64,000 nt of DNA, from the NCBI RefSeq assembly GCF_964340395.1, contig NC_135558.1, forward strand, positions 18,021,771 through 18,085,770, given 5' to 3'. The number at the start of each line of letters is the position of its first letter. Position 1 is the first letter of the stretch. Of the stretch, positions 11,753 to 23,700 are shown one piece after another. Both the position numbers and the translations under genes were made by a program. Below the pieces are notes generated by a model that searched no databases, was not told the origin of the DNA, and saw only the letters and a list, made by a program, of their open reading frames with translations. Source of the DNA: Glandiceps talaboti (lineage: Eukaryota; Hemichordata; Enteropneusta; Spengelidae).

Positions 11753-12954
11753 GTTCGAATTTTGATCTCTTGTGTAGATAATTAACGTATGTGGCCCTAT
11801 ATTCCCTCTAAGATCAAACACACACAAAGTAACTATACCTTAACCAAACCAAACAACTGCTGGGCGGCAGAAACATTTACCACACAAAAACTGATAAGGT
11901 ACAACGGTAGATTGGTATAGGGTAACTATAGAAACAGATAAAATGTTTAATATTGGCTTGCAATTATCACTGCATATAATAATAACTGACACGACAGTTT
12001 TTGAGATTTGAATAGAAAAACATATCCTGATTAAAATATCACACAAAGTATCCGAACTAAAATATTTCAGTAAAAAAAAGTCTGAGAATCAAATGAGCAT
12101 TTGTCTAAGATAAACACGATTTGTTTGTTTGTCTTTTGATCAAATAAATTTGACAAGTGTCATTATTACAATAATTTAAGTTAAAGTTCTTGAAAAAAAC
12201 CTGCCAAGGTGCAAAACTACTGCCCAAAGATTTGATTTTTCTTGTACTCATTTACTACTGATAACTATTATAGTGAATAATCTTGTAAATATTTACCCCT
12301 TTAAAACCCAACTTATGAATAATAGTTGACATAAAATTGGAAGAGGGGTGCAAAATATAAAATTACAGTATTTTAAATAGTGTGAAAATCTTTGACATTT
12401 TAACTTTTCTGACTTGGCTTCTCACTGTTTGTTACCTTTTACTGACAGGTCAAATAAGGTCACACTTCAATTTTCCTTTTCTCAGATTACTTTAACTCTG
12501 GGGTGCATTCAATTATGCATCCCTGGGGAGCCTCAGACCAGGGTAACTGATGTCACTTGGGCACCTCGGGTCGTGTGTAAATCGAACATATTTTATTGGT
12601 ACCCCTGGGAGCCTATAATTAAATCCGTGATTCACGATAAATAATTTGGTCCTTCTTTCCAAAATATTTTAGACAATTTGAAGTGAAAAATTATTTCCTC
12701 ACTAAATGTGGAAAGATATCCTCAAAATACGGTATAATTTTTTTGGAATTGATAACAATAACCAGTCACATGTCGCGTCGTCCCCATCTTGGGTCAAGTC
12801 AGGTCGTCAGGTCAATCCCCAAGCTGCCCCTGCTCCATGAGGAAAGTGGACTTGGGGAGTCATGTAGTAATTGAATGCAACTTGGGGCAACTTTAGGTAC
12901 CTCAAGGCACCCAGGGTTGCATAATCGAATGCACCCCAGATATTTAAACATGGC
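11753..12954. other. gene-free intergenic stretch
   Basis: No recognisable coding exon or RNA gene. Two spaced strings around CTGGGGTGCATTC (12498) and GAATGCACCCCAG (12933) form an inverted pair 430 bases apart, suggesting a degenerate element between them. Confidence 0.5.
12497..12945. mobile_element. possible foldback element with inverted ends
   Basis: TCTGGGGTGCATTCAATTATGC near 12497 is mirrored by GCATAATCGAATGCACCCCAGA near 12925-12945. Inner blocks with CCTGGGGAGCCTC and GAGGCACCC-like strings are also partly inverted. I see no coding sequence inside. The ends were judged by eye. Confidence 0.55.
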
Positions 12955-13245
12955 TGTGACCCTTAACCCTGACACTCTTCACATCCGATTCATGAACTTA
13001 TGCTCTGAACTCTGACCACTGACATCACATAGTATCTGAGCCTTGACCTTAAACTCTTGACATCTGACCCTTGACCTTACACATGACAATTGATCTTACA
13101 TTCTTCACATCTGGCCTTTGACCTGTGTGCTTCATATCTGACCTTTATCCTTACACCATTAGCACCTGGTCCTTGACATCCGACACTTGACCTTAGACTC
13201 ATGGAATCTGACCCTTGACCTTACTTTCTTGACATCTGACCCCTA
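12955..13245. repeat. degenerate tandem array of TTGACCTTA-type units
   Basis: Loosely periodic strings of CTTGACATCTGACC, TTGACCTTA and CTCTTCACATC recur about ten times with a spacing near 30 bases. Strongly diverged. Confidence 0.75.
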
Positions 13246-13765
13246 ATTTTTTTCAATCAACAGACATTCCACTTCCTAAATAAATACAAAGCACCTTTTG
13301 AATCTTTGTGGCATTGCTTTTGAAATATTGCAAATTGGAAGAAGTCTGTGATAAGTTAACAAAAGTAAGGTTATGACTCAACTATTACCTAATATCTTAG
13401 AAGTTATGTGCACCATTAATTTCTGTGAATTCAGGCAATAAACTCATACACAGAATCTGTACATTGTAGACTTAAAGTCTGACAACCCGGTATCAGAATA
13501 TAGCGCACCATAATTTAAAAGTCTGCTATGCGATCAGTTTTTCCTGAAATTGCAAATTTGATAAAATACACTCTTTAGTGTACTGAGTAAGGACAAAATC
13601 AACTCATTTTAACGAGTCACTTTATACGATAAAAGGTGTATTGAAAGTTGAAATGTCAACTAATTAGTACTGGAGATTAGATAAGTTATCTCCTGGAATA
13701 CATCAACTTGTTCTGGTCTCCAAGGTCTTGTACCGAGATGAGATTGGCTGGTATACAGAGCAATC

Positions 13766-13771
13766 TTTATT
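13766..13771 (-). promoter_or_regulatory. candidate ABCA2 poly(A) signal (minus strand)
   Basis: AATAAA on the minus strand (TGAAAATAAAGATTGC), about 720 bases beyond the possible ABCA2 stop at 14490. It is a plausible end of the 3' UTR. Confidence 0.35.
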
Positions 13772-13969
13772 TTCATACAACTTCCATGTTGAAGGCGAGA
13801 TGACTCTGAAAAATATGATTTGTAGGCAAATTGAGATTGTACAAATGAAGTACTGAATACAGTGTTTGCTGTTTCCTTTTAAGAAAAATTATTTTAAATT
13901 TTTAAAAAAACTTTTGTACCAGGACAGCATTACATGTACATAGTACTGAATATTCATGTATTTATCAGG

Positions 13970-14208
13970 TGTAAACATGATGTAGTATTCTCTCTTTGTT
14001 TAAATGCACTGTATACAAATTTACATAATGATGTTACAAGTTCAGGTTTGTTTGTTCTCATCAGTCTTATGAACTTCTTAAAATTTGGCTCAGCTATGAA
14101 TTCTATTGGGATGTTTTTTTTCTCTCATCGTCCTGGAAGGAACATAATAAAAAGAAAGTGATATTCATGCTCTACATCACCATTGTCACAAACTTTACAA
14201 ATTCTATT
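13970..14208 (-). mobile_element. LINE ORF2 C-terminal remnant
   Basis: On the minus strand NRICKVCDNGDVEHEYHFLF, a stop at 14125-14127, then the same frame continues EKKNIPIEFIAEPNFKKFIR and AFKQRE. The RxCxxC...VExExHFLF pattern followed by a helical tail is the usual end of many non-LTR retrotransposon polyproteins. It is broken by a stop and has no upstream reverse transcriptase here. Confidence 0.75.
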
Positions 14209-14540
14209 CTATGGGTCAAATAACCAGTATATTGAATATGTCGAACACACTCCACACACACCCACAACCACAACACGCATGCTCACACCATGAAAGTTAG
14301 ACAGTCATAAAGGAACCAAAGAACCAGTTTATCAAATAAACAGAACACACTACACACACCCACAACACACGTGTTCACAGCATGATAGTTAGACAGTCAT
14401 AGTTATATTGTGTTTTGATAGTAAACAGACTTATATGGTGTCGACACCTTCACTGTCATTACACAGTAATACATACATAGCAATGCATACTAAGGGTTAT
14501 TAAAGTGTAGAAAGGCAAAGTCAAAGTTTGGTGAACTCAC

Positions 14541-14705
14541 CTCTAAACCTTCAAATTGCACACTGAGTTCATTTTCATCTTCTTCTTCTAAGTAGTGATC
14601 ACTTAATAAATCCTGAAGTTCTGTTGGAACAGAGTTTGTGGATGATCTAGATGGCACATCATCAGACTGCCCCTCACACTGGAGTTTGGCAAAGTTTATG
14701 AAGAC
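14541..14705 (-). CDS. ABCA2: ABCA2 exon 40 (C-terminal tail)
   Basis: 55 codons, phase 0, acceptor TTATATAG, reading [20 protein letters not shown] and onward [20 protein letters not shown], ending QFEGLE before GTGAGT. VF.NFAK and PTEL..L...E.ED..E match the vertebrate ABCA2 tail. If GTGAGT is not used, the frame continues 16 codons to a TAG at 14490-14492. I found no convincing further exon, so the true last residues are uncertain. Confidence 0.92.
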
Positions 14706-17700
14706 CTATATAAGGTAAAAAGAATATCACTTAATATGTATCATAAGTCAATCAATCCAAGGCAACCAATCACTGGCCTGACTGACATTTCAATCAATGC
14801 AAAATATCCAATAATGTGTCTGATTACATGTTAATCAATTCAAGGCAGCCAATCACTTGTCTGACTGACATGTCAATCAATCCAAGGCAACCAATCACTT
14901 GTCTGACTGACATGTCAATAAATCCAAGGCAACCAATCACTGGTCTGACTGACATGTCAATAAATCCAAGGCAACCAATCACTGGTCTGACTGACATGTC
15001 AATCAATCCAAGGCAACCAATCACTGGTCTGACTGACATGTCAATCAATCCAAGGCAACCAATCACACAGCGTTGTCTTAATTTTGACTTACATTGTCCA
15101 ATGTGGTCTGACTGACTGAGTAGTCTTCAATATTCAATACGTCTTCCATGGCTTTCATCTCAGAAAAGATGTGACTAAGTGATACATCTTTTAAGTCATA
15201 CTGTACCATATTGTGATGTTTCTCCTATGAAGATAAACAAAATGAATGAAAATAGTTAAAATACACGATAAAAAAATAATTTGAAGTCTTCTTTGTAATC
15301 ATATTATTACACCAGAATGCAACTCCTGGAAATAAAAGTGTGTATTCCAATAAACTTTAGGGTCTAGTGACTTAGCAAACACAGTGAAAGCTGGTCGGTG
15401 TGAGCAACCTGTAGTGTTGAGGTTTGTTGTGAACCATTTGGTTCTCCTTTTTTGCTTGAAAGTACCGAGTAGTGATTCTGAACTGATGTAAGACCCTAAC
15501 AGAAACATACTGTTTAATGACAATGAGAGACTATACTGATGTTGTAAACCACAACAGCAATGAATGAACTCACTTTGAGAACAGCTCCGGAGAAGGCTCT
15601 CTCAAAGAACCTTGTAACTGGTTGTAGATTGGGCCTAGCACCTCTCACTCTGACAGTGATGGTGTAACCATCTCCAAATCGGTTCTTGAGATGTTGTATA
15701 CTTCCTAGACATTTAAACCTTCCATTAACCATGATAGCTAGTCTGGTACACAGTGCTTCACACTCTTCCATACTGAAAGACAAGATTTAAAACTTTACTT
15801 TCTTGGTTTCCTAGGCACAGAGACAGCCAGTCACTCCCATTAACCCATGTGTCATGAAACTAAATGACATGCATATGTCTTCTATAACACATCACCTTTG
15901 TGTCAGGTTTGAATGAAATTGGATATTGAGATGAAATGACGATCTTACAGGCAGACAGATAGATGGACAGAGGGGTGGATGGATGGAACCCAATGTAATA
16001 GCACACTTTTAGACCCTTAGCCAGGGGAGGGGGGGGGGGGGTGCTGAAATAATAAAAATACCTAATTTAAAACTAAACTGAATTAAGTATTTACCTGTGT
16101 GATGTGAGTATCACAGATCGACCACCTTTAATAATATCTAATATCAAATCCCATAGAAATCTCCTTGAATGAGGATCCATACCAGTGGTGGGTTCATCCT
16201 GTAAATCAAATCAAATCAAAACATTATTGGCTGAGGTATAGCTGGTACTTAGAATTTTTCTGTCACTTATTAGATTCGTTGATCAACATGTCAAAATGAT
16301 TAATACTAGTTACTTCAACTTTCACAAAAACGTGAAACTACTAATTGCGACAAAATTTTTGAAATCTGCAATTCCATACACTATAATAGTTGAAGAGCAA
16401 AAACTTGCAAACTTAGAGCTCTCTGACTTCAGGTCACAAGCATATGTCAAAGTGAAATTATACTGAGAGCTAGGGTAATAATATTCAATAATTAATTTTA
16501 TCTATTTACCATAAAGATAACTGGTGGGTGGCCAAGTAATGCGATTGCAGTAGATAGTTTACGTTTATTTCCTCCACTATAAGTACTAGCTGGTTTATCT
16601 GCATACTGAGTTAATGCTAGTTTTTTGAGAGCCCAATTCACAACCTGTGAAATAGAATGAGAGAGTCAACATTTTCTGTACAAACGCTGCCAAGGTAACA
16701 TATGCAAGTTTACGGTAATATATGCAAAACAGGATAATGTATGATAATATATCCAGAATATGGTAAAATACTCACAAAATGGTAATATATGCAAAACAGG
16801 ATAATGTATGATAATATATGCAGAGTATGGTAAAATATTTGCAAAGATGGTAATATATGCAAAACACAATAATATATGATACTATATGCAGAATATGGTA
16901 AAATAATACCAAAGGTGGTAATATATGCAAAACAGGATAATGTATGATAATATATGCAGAGTATGGTAAAATATTTGGAAAGATGGTAATATATGCAAAA
17001 CACAATAATATATGATACTATATGTAGAATATGGTAAAATAATACCAAAGGTGGTAATATATGCAAAACAGGATAATGTATGATAATATATGTAGAGTAT
17101 GGTAAAATACTCACAAAAACAGTAATAGAGGCAGAAAAGATATAATTTTTGCAGCTTGATTAATATTTGCTGTACTTACCTGACTTTGTTCTGGAGGGGG
17201 AACACCTCTAAGTCTAGCATAAAGCAGTAAGTGTTCTCTGGCAGTCAATTCATCAAACAAAGCATCAAACTGTGGACAGTAACCTATTTCCTGGTGTACT
17301 TTATGGATGTCAGTTGAAATACTACAAACACAGAAAAATACAATTTACGGTTAAAAACACAACTTATTGTAAAATTTGTCACACTTGTTTTGAACTCACT
17401 GTAACAAATCATCTCAGTTTATAGAATTTAAGTGTTTTCCTAAATTATAAAAAATAATTTTTAACTCGATACCTTTGTACATGACAATGTTTGATATCAG
17501 TGAAGTCTAGAATTGTAGCATAAACTGTATTTGCAACGTTTGAGTGTTTGATTCCAATACCAATGCTCTGATGGCTTATAGTCACACACTGTCAATGTAT
17601 ACAACAGTGGCAACCGAGGTTTCGGTTAAAGATAGACATATACTAAAACTATTGTTGAGAGGTGTACACATAAACTATTGAATGGATGCTGGTTTAATTA

Positions 17701-20700
17701 TATACGTGCACAGTAGGGTAGCATTTCTGATGATCATGACTTCCGTGATCTTAGAGAGTCCACTTTTGGGATGTCCAGAGTTTACACTATATTGATTACA
17801 GGGTGATTATATCCACACAACAGAGGCACCGCTATCACCAACTTGTGTAATCTACCACTTCGAACAACAACAGGTTTAATTTGTGTCTATCTTAGCAAAC
17901 CAATAAATAGATTGCCACTGTAGTAAGTAGTACGGAATGGCATTTTTGTTTGAGTGCTATAAAACTGTATACATAATATGCTGTAGTTTTAAATCTGTGA
18001 CATGTTAGGATTACAAGTGAGTTGCATTTCAGTGAAGTGTATATAAAAGTTTACCAACACATCCCTACCTGTGTCTATTTAAGTAAGCATCTCCCTTCGT
18101 TATCAGTTCATCTCCTGTCAACATCTTAAATGTAGTTGTCTTTCCAGCACCATTGACTCCAAGTAGTCCAAAACACTGTCAAATGAAACAATGTTGATAT
18201 AAATATTGATTTGAAGTCTACCTATATCTTCTAGATGATGAAGTAATGCATACTATAAACTTGATTACTGAAAAGTGAAATCACAACATCAAACTACAGA
18301 ATATGTCAAACTACAGCCAGACAATAAAATGCAACACTGTTGGCAAGATTTTTGTTGTGCCTGACGATACAAAATAGTGTTAGTAAGATTTATGTTGAGT
18401 CAGACAATAAAATGGGGCAATGTTGGCAAGATTTTTGCTGAGTCGGACAATAAAGTGTAGTACTAGTGGCATTAGTAAGATTTTCATTGAGCCAGATGAT
18501 GTTTTAATTCAGGTTTCTTGATTTTACTTGTATAGCAAAATGTGGCAAAGGAAGAGTTTCATTGAATTATAAACTAAGACTGCCTACCTCTCCCTGAGGT
18601 ATTCCTAAGCACAGTCTGTCCACTGCTAGCTGCCTCCCTAACTTCCTGGTTTTATACACCTGGAATAAATAATTTAAAGTAATACATTATTTGATTATTA
18701 CCCCTGTACAAATAAATTGAAGTGTGTTAGTACAAACTGGAAACCATGACAAAGAGAGAATCAACACAAGATTGTTAAACCTGACACGATATGCAGGTGA
18801 AATTGACTTTAAAATATTCTGCTTGTATACATATCCATGCAGTATTATAGTAGAAATTACATTATTTTGGTCATTCTATTCCATAACATTTAGATATACA
18901 GTCAGGTGGTTACCTACTATATATCTTGCCTTGATATCCTATGATAAAGATTATTGATTTGAAATGTCAGATTGCATTTTGCAGGACTGTTTCACTCGTT
19001 CCTTACGCACTTCAGTATTATAGTAGACCCCATTATCTGTGAGTACCTGGTATGGTGTACTCAGGAGTACGTGCATGGATGCTCTGATGTTCTCTACAGC
19101 AGAAAACACTGCAAGCATATAAAGTGCAAGTACCTTGTAGTACCAACTCTTGTATTCACATGAAATGGGGTTAGGTTTATCTGGATAACCGTACCTAAAC
19201 ATTGTTATTACAACTACCCAAAATATGCAAGCACAAAAGTCTAATAAGGTACCTTCGTGAGATTGATAAGTCTTAACAGATCATTATTAGCATCTCCTCG
19301 TAGAACTCTCTGTCTTTCTCTGCTCACATCATCATCTTCATCTTCTATGGGTTTCTTATTAACCACCATTTTTCTGTAAATGTATAAGCATAAATTTGAT
19401 GAATTTATTAGTCTATAAAGAAGGTTATCACAACTTTTAGTTCATATAGTTGTAATTATGAGGCTAGACTGGCTAGGCTGCTTCTTGTTATATTCTAGTT
19501 TATCTGGATGTACACATTTCAGTAAATAACTTGACAAACCAAAGAGAAATCTGGAGGAAATGTGAAATTTTGTGTCTGCCAGTGTCCATCTGCAATTACT
19601 GTAGACAGATTTTAGGGCACACTGTTATTCCACAAATGCTGTGTTCTGCAATCATGTGATGTCATTTTTAATACTCAAACCTCAAAACTGAGGGCATCTA
19701 CATTAAACATCTGAATCACACCTTGGCTTGAAGAAAAACTTGTACTCATACAAGACAGTAATTGCAAAGAATATCAGTCCTTCAATTGACATGACAGCCA
19801 ACATACGAGATGTAACCTCCCATTCTAGTGGTGAATGCATCTTGTCAAATTCACCTAGACAAAAGAAACAAGGAAAGCATCAACCAATGAACACCAACAT
19901 AACAAACGTAACATTCAGTTTTATAATAACAGAATACCAAATGAAAATTCAATGTATTCAATTCCTAGTAACAAGGAAGGAGTGTCTAATAGTGAAAAAT
20001 ATCATAAAATATATCTTAAGGGAGAGTGATACAATGAACTTTCTGTTTCTTGTCATTTTAAGGCCTCCGCTTATATTTTGTAAACATCATGGACAAATTA
20101 ATTAATTTTCCTATAATGTAGCATATCACACTTGCCTTTTATATTTGTTTAGTATTCTTTTAATGGCACATGTCATATTATGGTGAAAGTGTACGCCAGA
20201 AAGACAGTTGTCCGGCTTAGTTCTAAAAAAAGTTTGTTTGAACCAAGAAGGACCATATCTAAACATTACAGATCCACGGATACTGTGACAGGGCACCCCC
20301 CACATCGGACAAGTAACCCCCTTTCACATGGAACATGTCGGCTAGGGCAGAGTGACACAATGTATCTTACAGTCTACCACATATGGGTTCATCATTACTT
20401 TCTGATCTGGATGTACATTTTTTAAGCTTTTAGTACAAGAGAAACAATTCTTGGTGAAATCAATATATTAAGCAGCTGGTTTGTGAAAAACCTACCAATC
20501 TTGTAGTAGTATTCATTGAAGTAGTCATTGTAGGCGACATCCATGAGACCACGTCCAAGACAGTAGTTAGGAAATACTACAAAGATATCATTCAGGAGAG
20601 TACCTATTTCTTTCAAATCCTGTACATAGAAATGTCATAAAGGCATACATTAAAAGTTAACAGTGGTCATTTTTATTTTTAAAAGAACTCATGTCTTACC

Positions 20701-23700
20701 AACAGTTGTGATAACAATGACAGACAGTCAAAAGGTAATTTTTTATTTAATGTTTCCACAAAAAATTTAATTACAGTTATAACATTCTTGCTGAATTTGA
20801 TTATAAAAATTCACTATGTACATTCTATTTTGTATTCGGTTAAAGTAACCTGTATTTTTTTCCAGCTTTACAAAGTAATATTCAGATACGCTTTCAGTCA
20901 ATACAGGGCTGCTAGCAACGATTTCTTGTACATAGATAAAAATATCATTTTATATCTATGGAGTTGTACTATGGACTAACTTTCCCTACTATAACCAGTC
21001 TTACTGCATCTGTTGAAAAGTGTAAGATTTCTAAATTCATTCATTCATTTGTCCATCTGTCCATCCATCCATTCACTCATTTGTCATTTATTCATCCATT
21101 CATTCATTTATCGATCTATCCATTCATCCATCCATCCATTCATTCACTGAACATTATTGAAAGCGGGTAACCAGTGCAGTTGCTCAAAACCAATCTTCCC
21201 TCGGACCCTCTGAATCTTATTCTTTTACTGAATATTTGCAGCATGAACCACAGCACACAATAATGGTTTTATCAATAAATGTTTCAAAGGTGAAAAGAAC
21301 TTACTTTGTCATCTGAGAATAACTGCAAGAAAAACGCAGCAATGACGGTTGTGATCCCAACAAATAAGTTGATGACAATGAGAAAGACATATGCAGTACT
21401 TGGTACTTCAAAGAAGAAGGAGGCTGGGTACATCATCGGTGTAAAAGACCACCTAATGAAATGAAAAAGACAGAATTGTATGCGACAATTAATGGTGACT
21501 CTACTATGAGCAATTGCAAGATCTGACCATGTGGACAGGGTGCCATCTAATGTATAACATGAATGATAACTGTATGTACAAGATCTGACCATGTGGACAG
21601 GGTGTCATCTAAATGTATAACATGAATGATAACTGTATGTACAAGATCTGACCATGTGGACAGGGTGCCATCTAAATGTATAGGAATTATTTTAATGAAA
21701 AGAACAATGCCCAAAATGATAATTTGATAACTATCACAATGTCTAATAGTCCTGTTTTTTTTTATTTGCTGAATACTGGTTTTAGAACACCTAGTACAGA
21801 AAGAAGAATTCTAGGTAGAGTTTTCCACATGTTACTATAAGTTACAAGATCAATTTTGTCAGTTAAACATGCTAAAAATTCTAAGAAATAAAGGGTAGAT
21901 TTTTACCTACTTTCCACCCTTATAAGACAATAAAACTCAGAAGCTTCACAAGGTTTCACTAAACCCCTCAAGTTCAAAATAGTTTTGCTGACATTTATAG
22001 AACTTACTTTAGGTTACAGTCATACAGCCTTGCCAACAACTAATACTTAGACCATCAAAACTAAGATGAAAGCAATATGCGGTGCTTACCCATACAACAA
22101 GAAGAGCAGAATAACAGCTGGCAAATTGGTGGGTGATGTATATGCCCTTACATCAAACAGTAACAGTATACCAATACAGCATGTTGCAGGTACAAAGTAA
22201 TTCAGCTAAACAAATAGATGAAAAGGGGATTTGATTATCGTAAAAAACGTTTACACACTTTTAAATTTCATGTTGTTGAAATATTACTTTCTGTAATTCA
22301 CCCAGCAAGGCTTTAAATACATAATACCAGGCACAAGCCAAGTTACTGTCTTTGAACAAAAAATGTGGATTATACACGCTGGTCATTCTATGTCATAATA
22401 ACCTGCATCTATGTCACTGGTTCAGCAGTACTTGAAATATGAGTCAAAATATTCCAAATTGCCATTATTTTTCATAAATTATACTTGAGGCCATATAACT
22501 ATAATATTCCCCAACATTTTTCTTCATTCAGCTGGAAAATACTCATGACCAAAGGGTTTTGTTACTGATCACTGAGCAACTCAAAAGTTCTGATTATTAC
22601 AACGTTTTGCCTGTTCAGGTTGACAGGCTTTGCCAAAACCTGTTAACCTGAACAGGTGAAATATTACTCACATGTATGATTAGAATCCTTGGGTGTGTAA
22701 CAAGAATGATAATTTTCTGACTTGATGAACATATATGCACATATATACAGATGCATAGTTGGGACTACTCTAGCCATAAACAGTATCTAAACAAGACTTC
22801 ATATTGGATGTCGTATGTCAACTGTCCAACAACCACACTACATCAAAAGTTGTTAACCACTACCTCAACAGTGAATTAAATATCTGTCTATTGACAAATC
22901 TGTGTTCCAAATGTTCTACAGGTACAGATATAATATATGACACAATACTTACAATATCCCATGTATAGTTGGATGCCCAATAAACCACTGGATTGACACC
23001 ACTAACAAACTGTAAATGTTTTGCTTTGGAAGCCCTCTCTGATACCAGGAACACTACAAAGCTAGCTGGTACAAATGACAGTGCTACAATGATGAAGATA
23101 GCTATCACTACATCGGTGCCTTGCAGACTGAAAAACAAAATAATGTACATCTCAATTAATAACTTACTTAACATATTCAAGATTCACATTTTTGACCAAA
23201 CTGACATGGAATTACTTTAGATCGAACAAAATTCTTGTATGATTTAGTCTGATGTAATTCAAGGTTTAGGCTGTGGAACAAAGTGACATGCATATGCTCT
23301 CAAATGTAAATAAATCTTTGTGCCAGGTTTGAATAAAATTAATTGTTGCATGTCAGAAATGTGACCATGCACTTTTTATACACTTGATTTGTTTTTTAAG
23401 ACAATACAAATCTAAGAGAGTTGTCACGGTAATGTACTGGGATTCCCTTGAAAATCTTGGTATTCGAAACTACCATATTGCTCCCTTCGTATTATTGAGG
23501 TTCCCAAATCACAGCAAAATGAAAACACTGTTAGAACATGTTCTCACAGTTACTAAGCCTCCTAAGGCAGTGTCACTAGGGGGTGGGGGTAGAGTGAGTG
23601 GAACATAGGTGTGGTTCTAAGAATACCATGAAACAACAAACAAATATGTTGGTCAATACAATTAAACTCAAAATTCACTTAGTCTATCTTAGGTTTATAC

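Noticed and set aside
12030-12050. Minus-strand SSDTLC string resembling a vertebrate ABCA2 terminal TDTLC
   Set aside because: The frame runs on (DILIRICFS) without a stop, and no acceptor in phase was found.
14816-15115. Repeat proteins on both strands ([10 protein letters not shown] / [10 protein letters not shown])
   Set aside because: The 42-bp intronic repeat is divisible by three, so frames stay open without selection.
16666-17114. 134-codon minus-strand frame with repeated [11 protein letters not shown]-like strings
   Set aside because: Translation of the 68-bp AT-rich minisatellite between ABCA2 exons 36 and 35.
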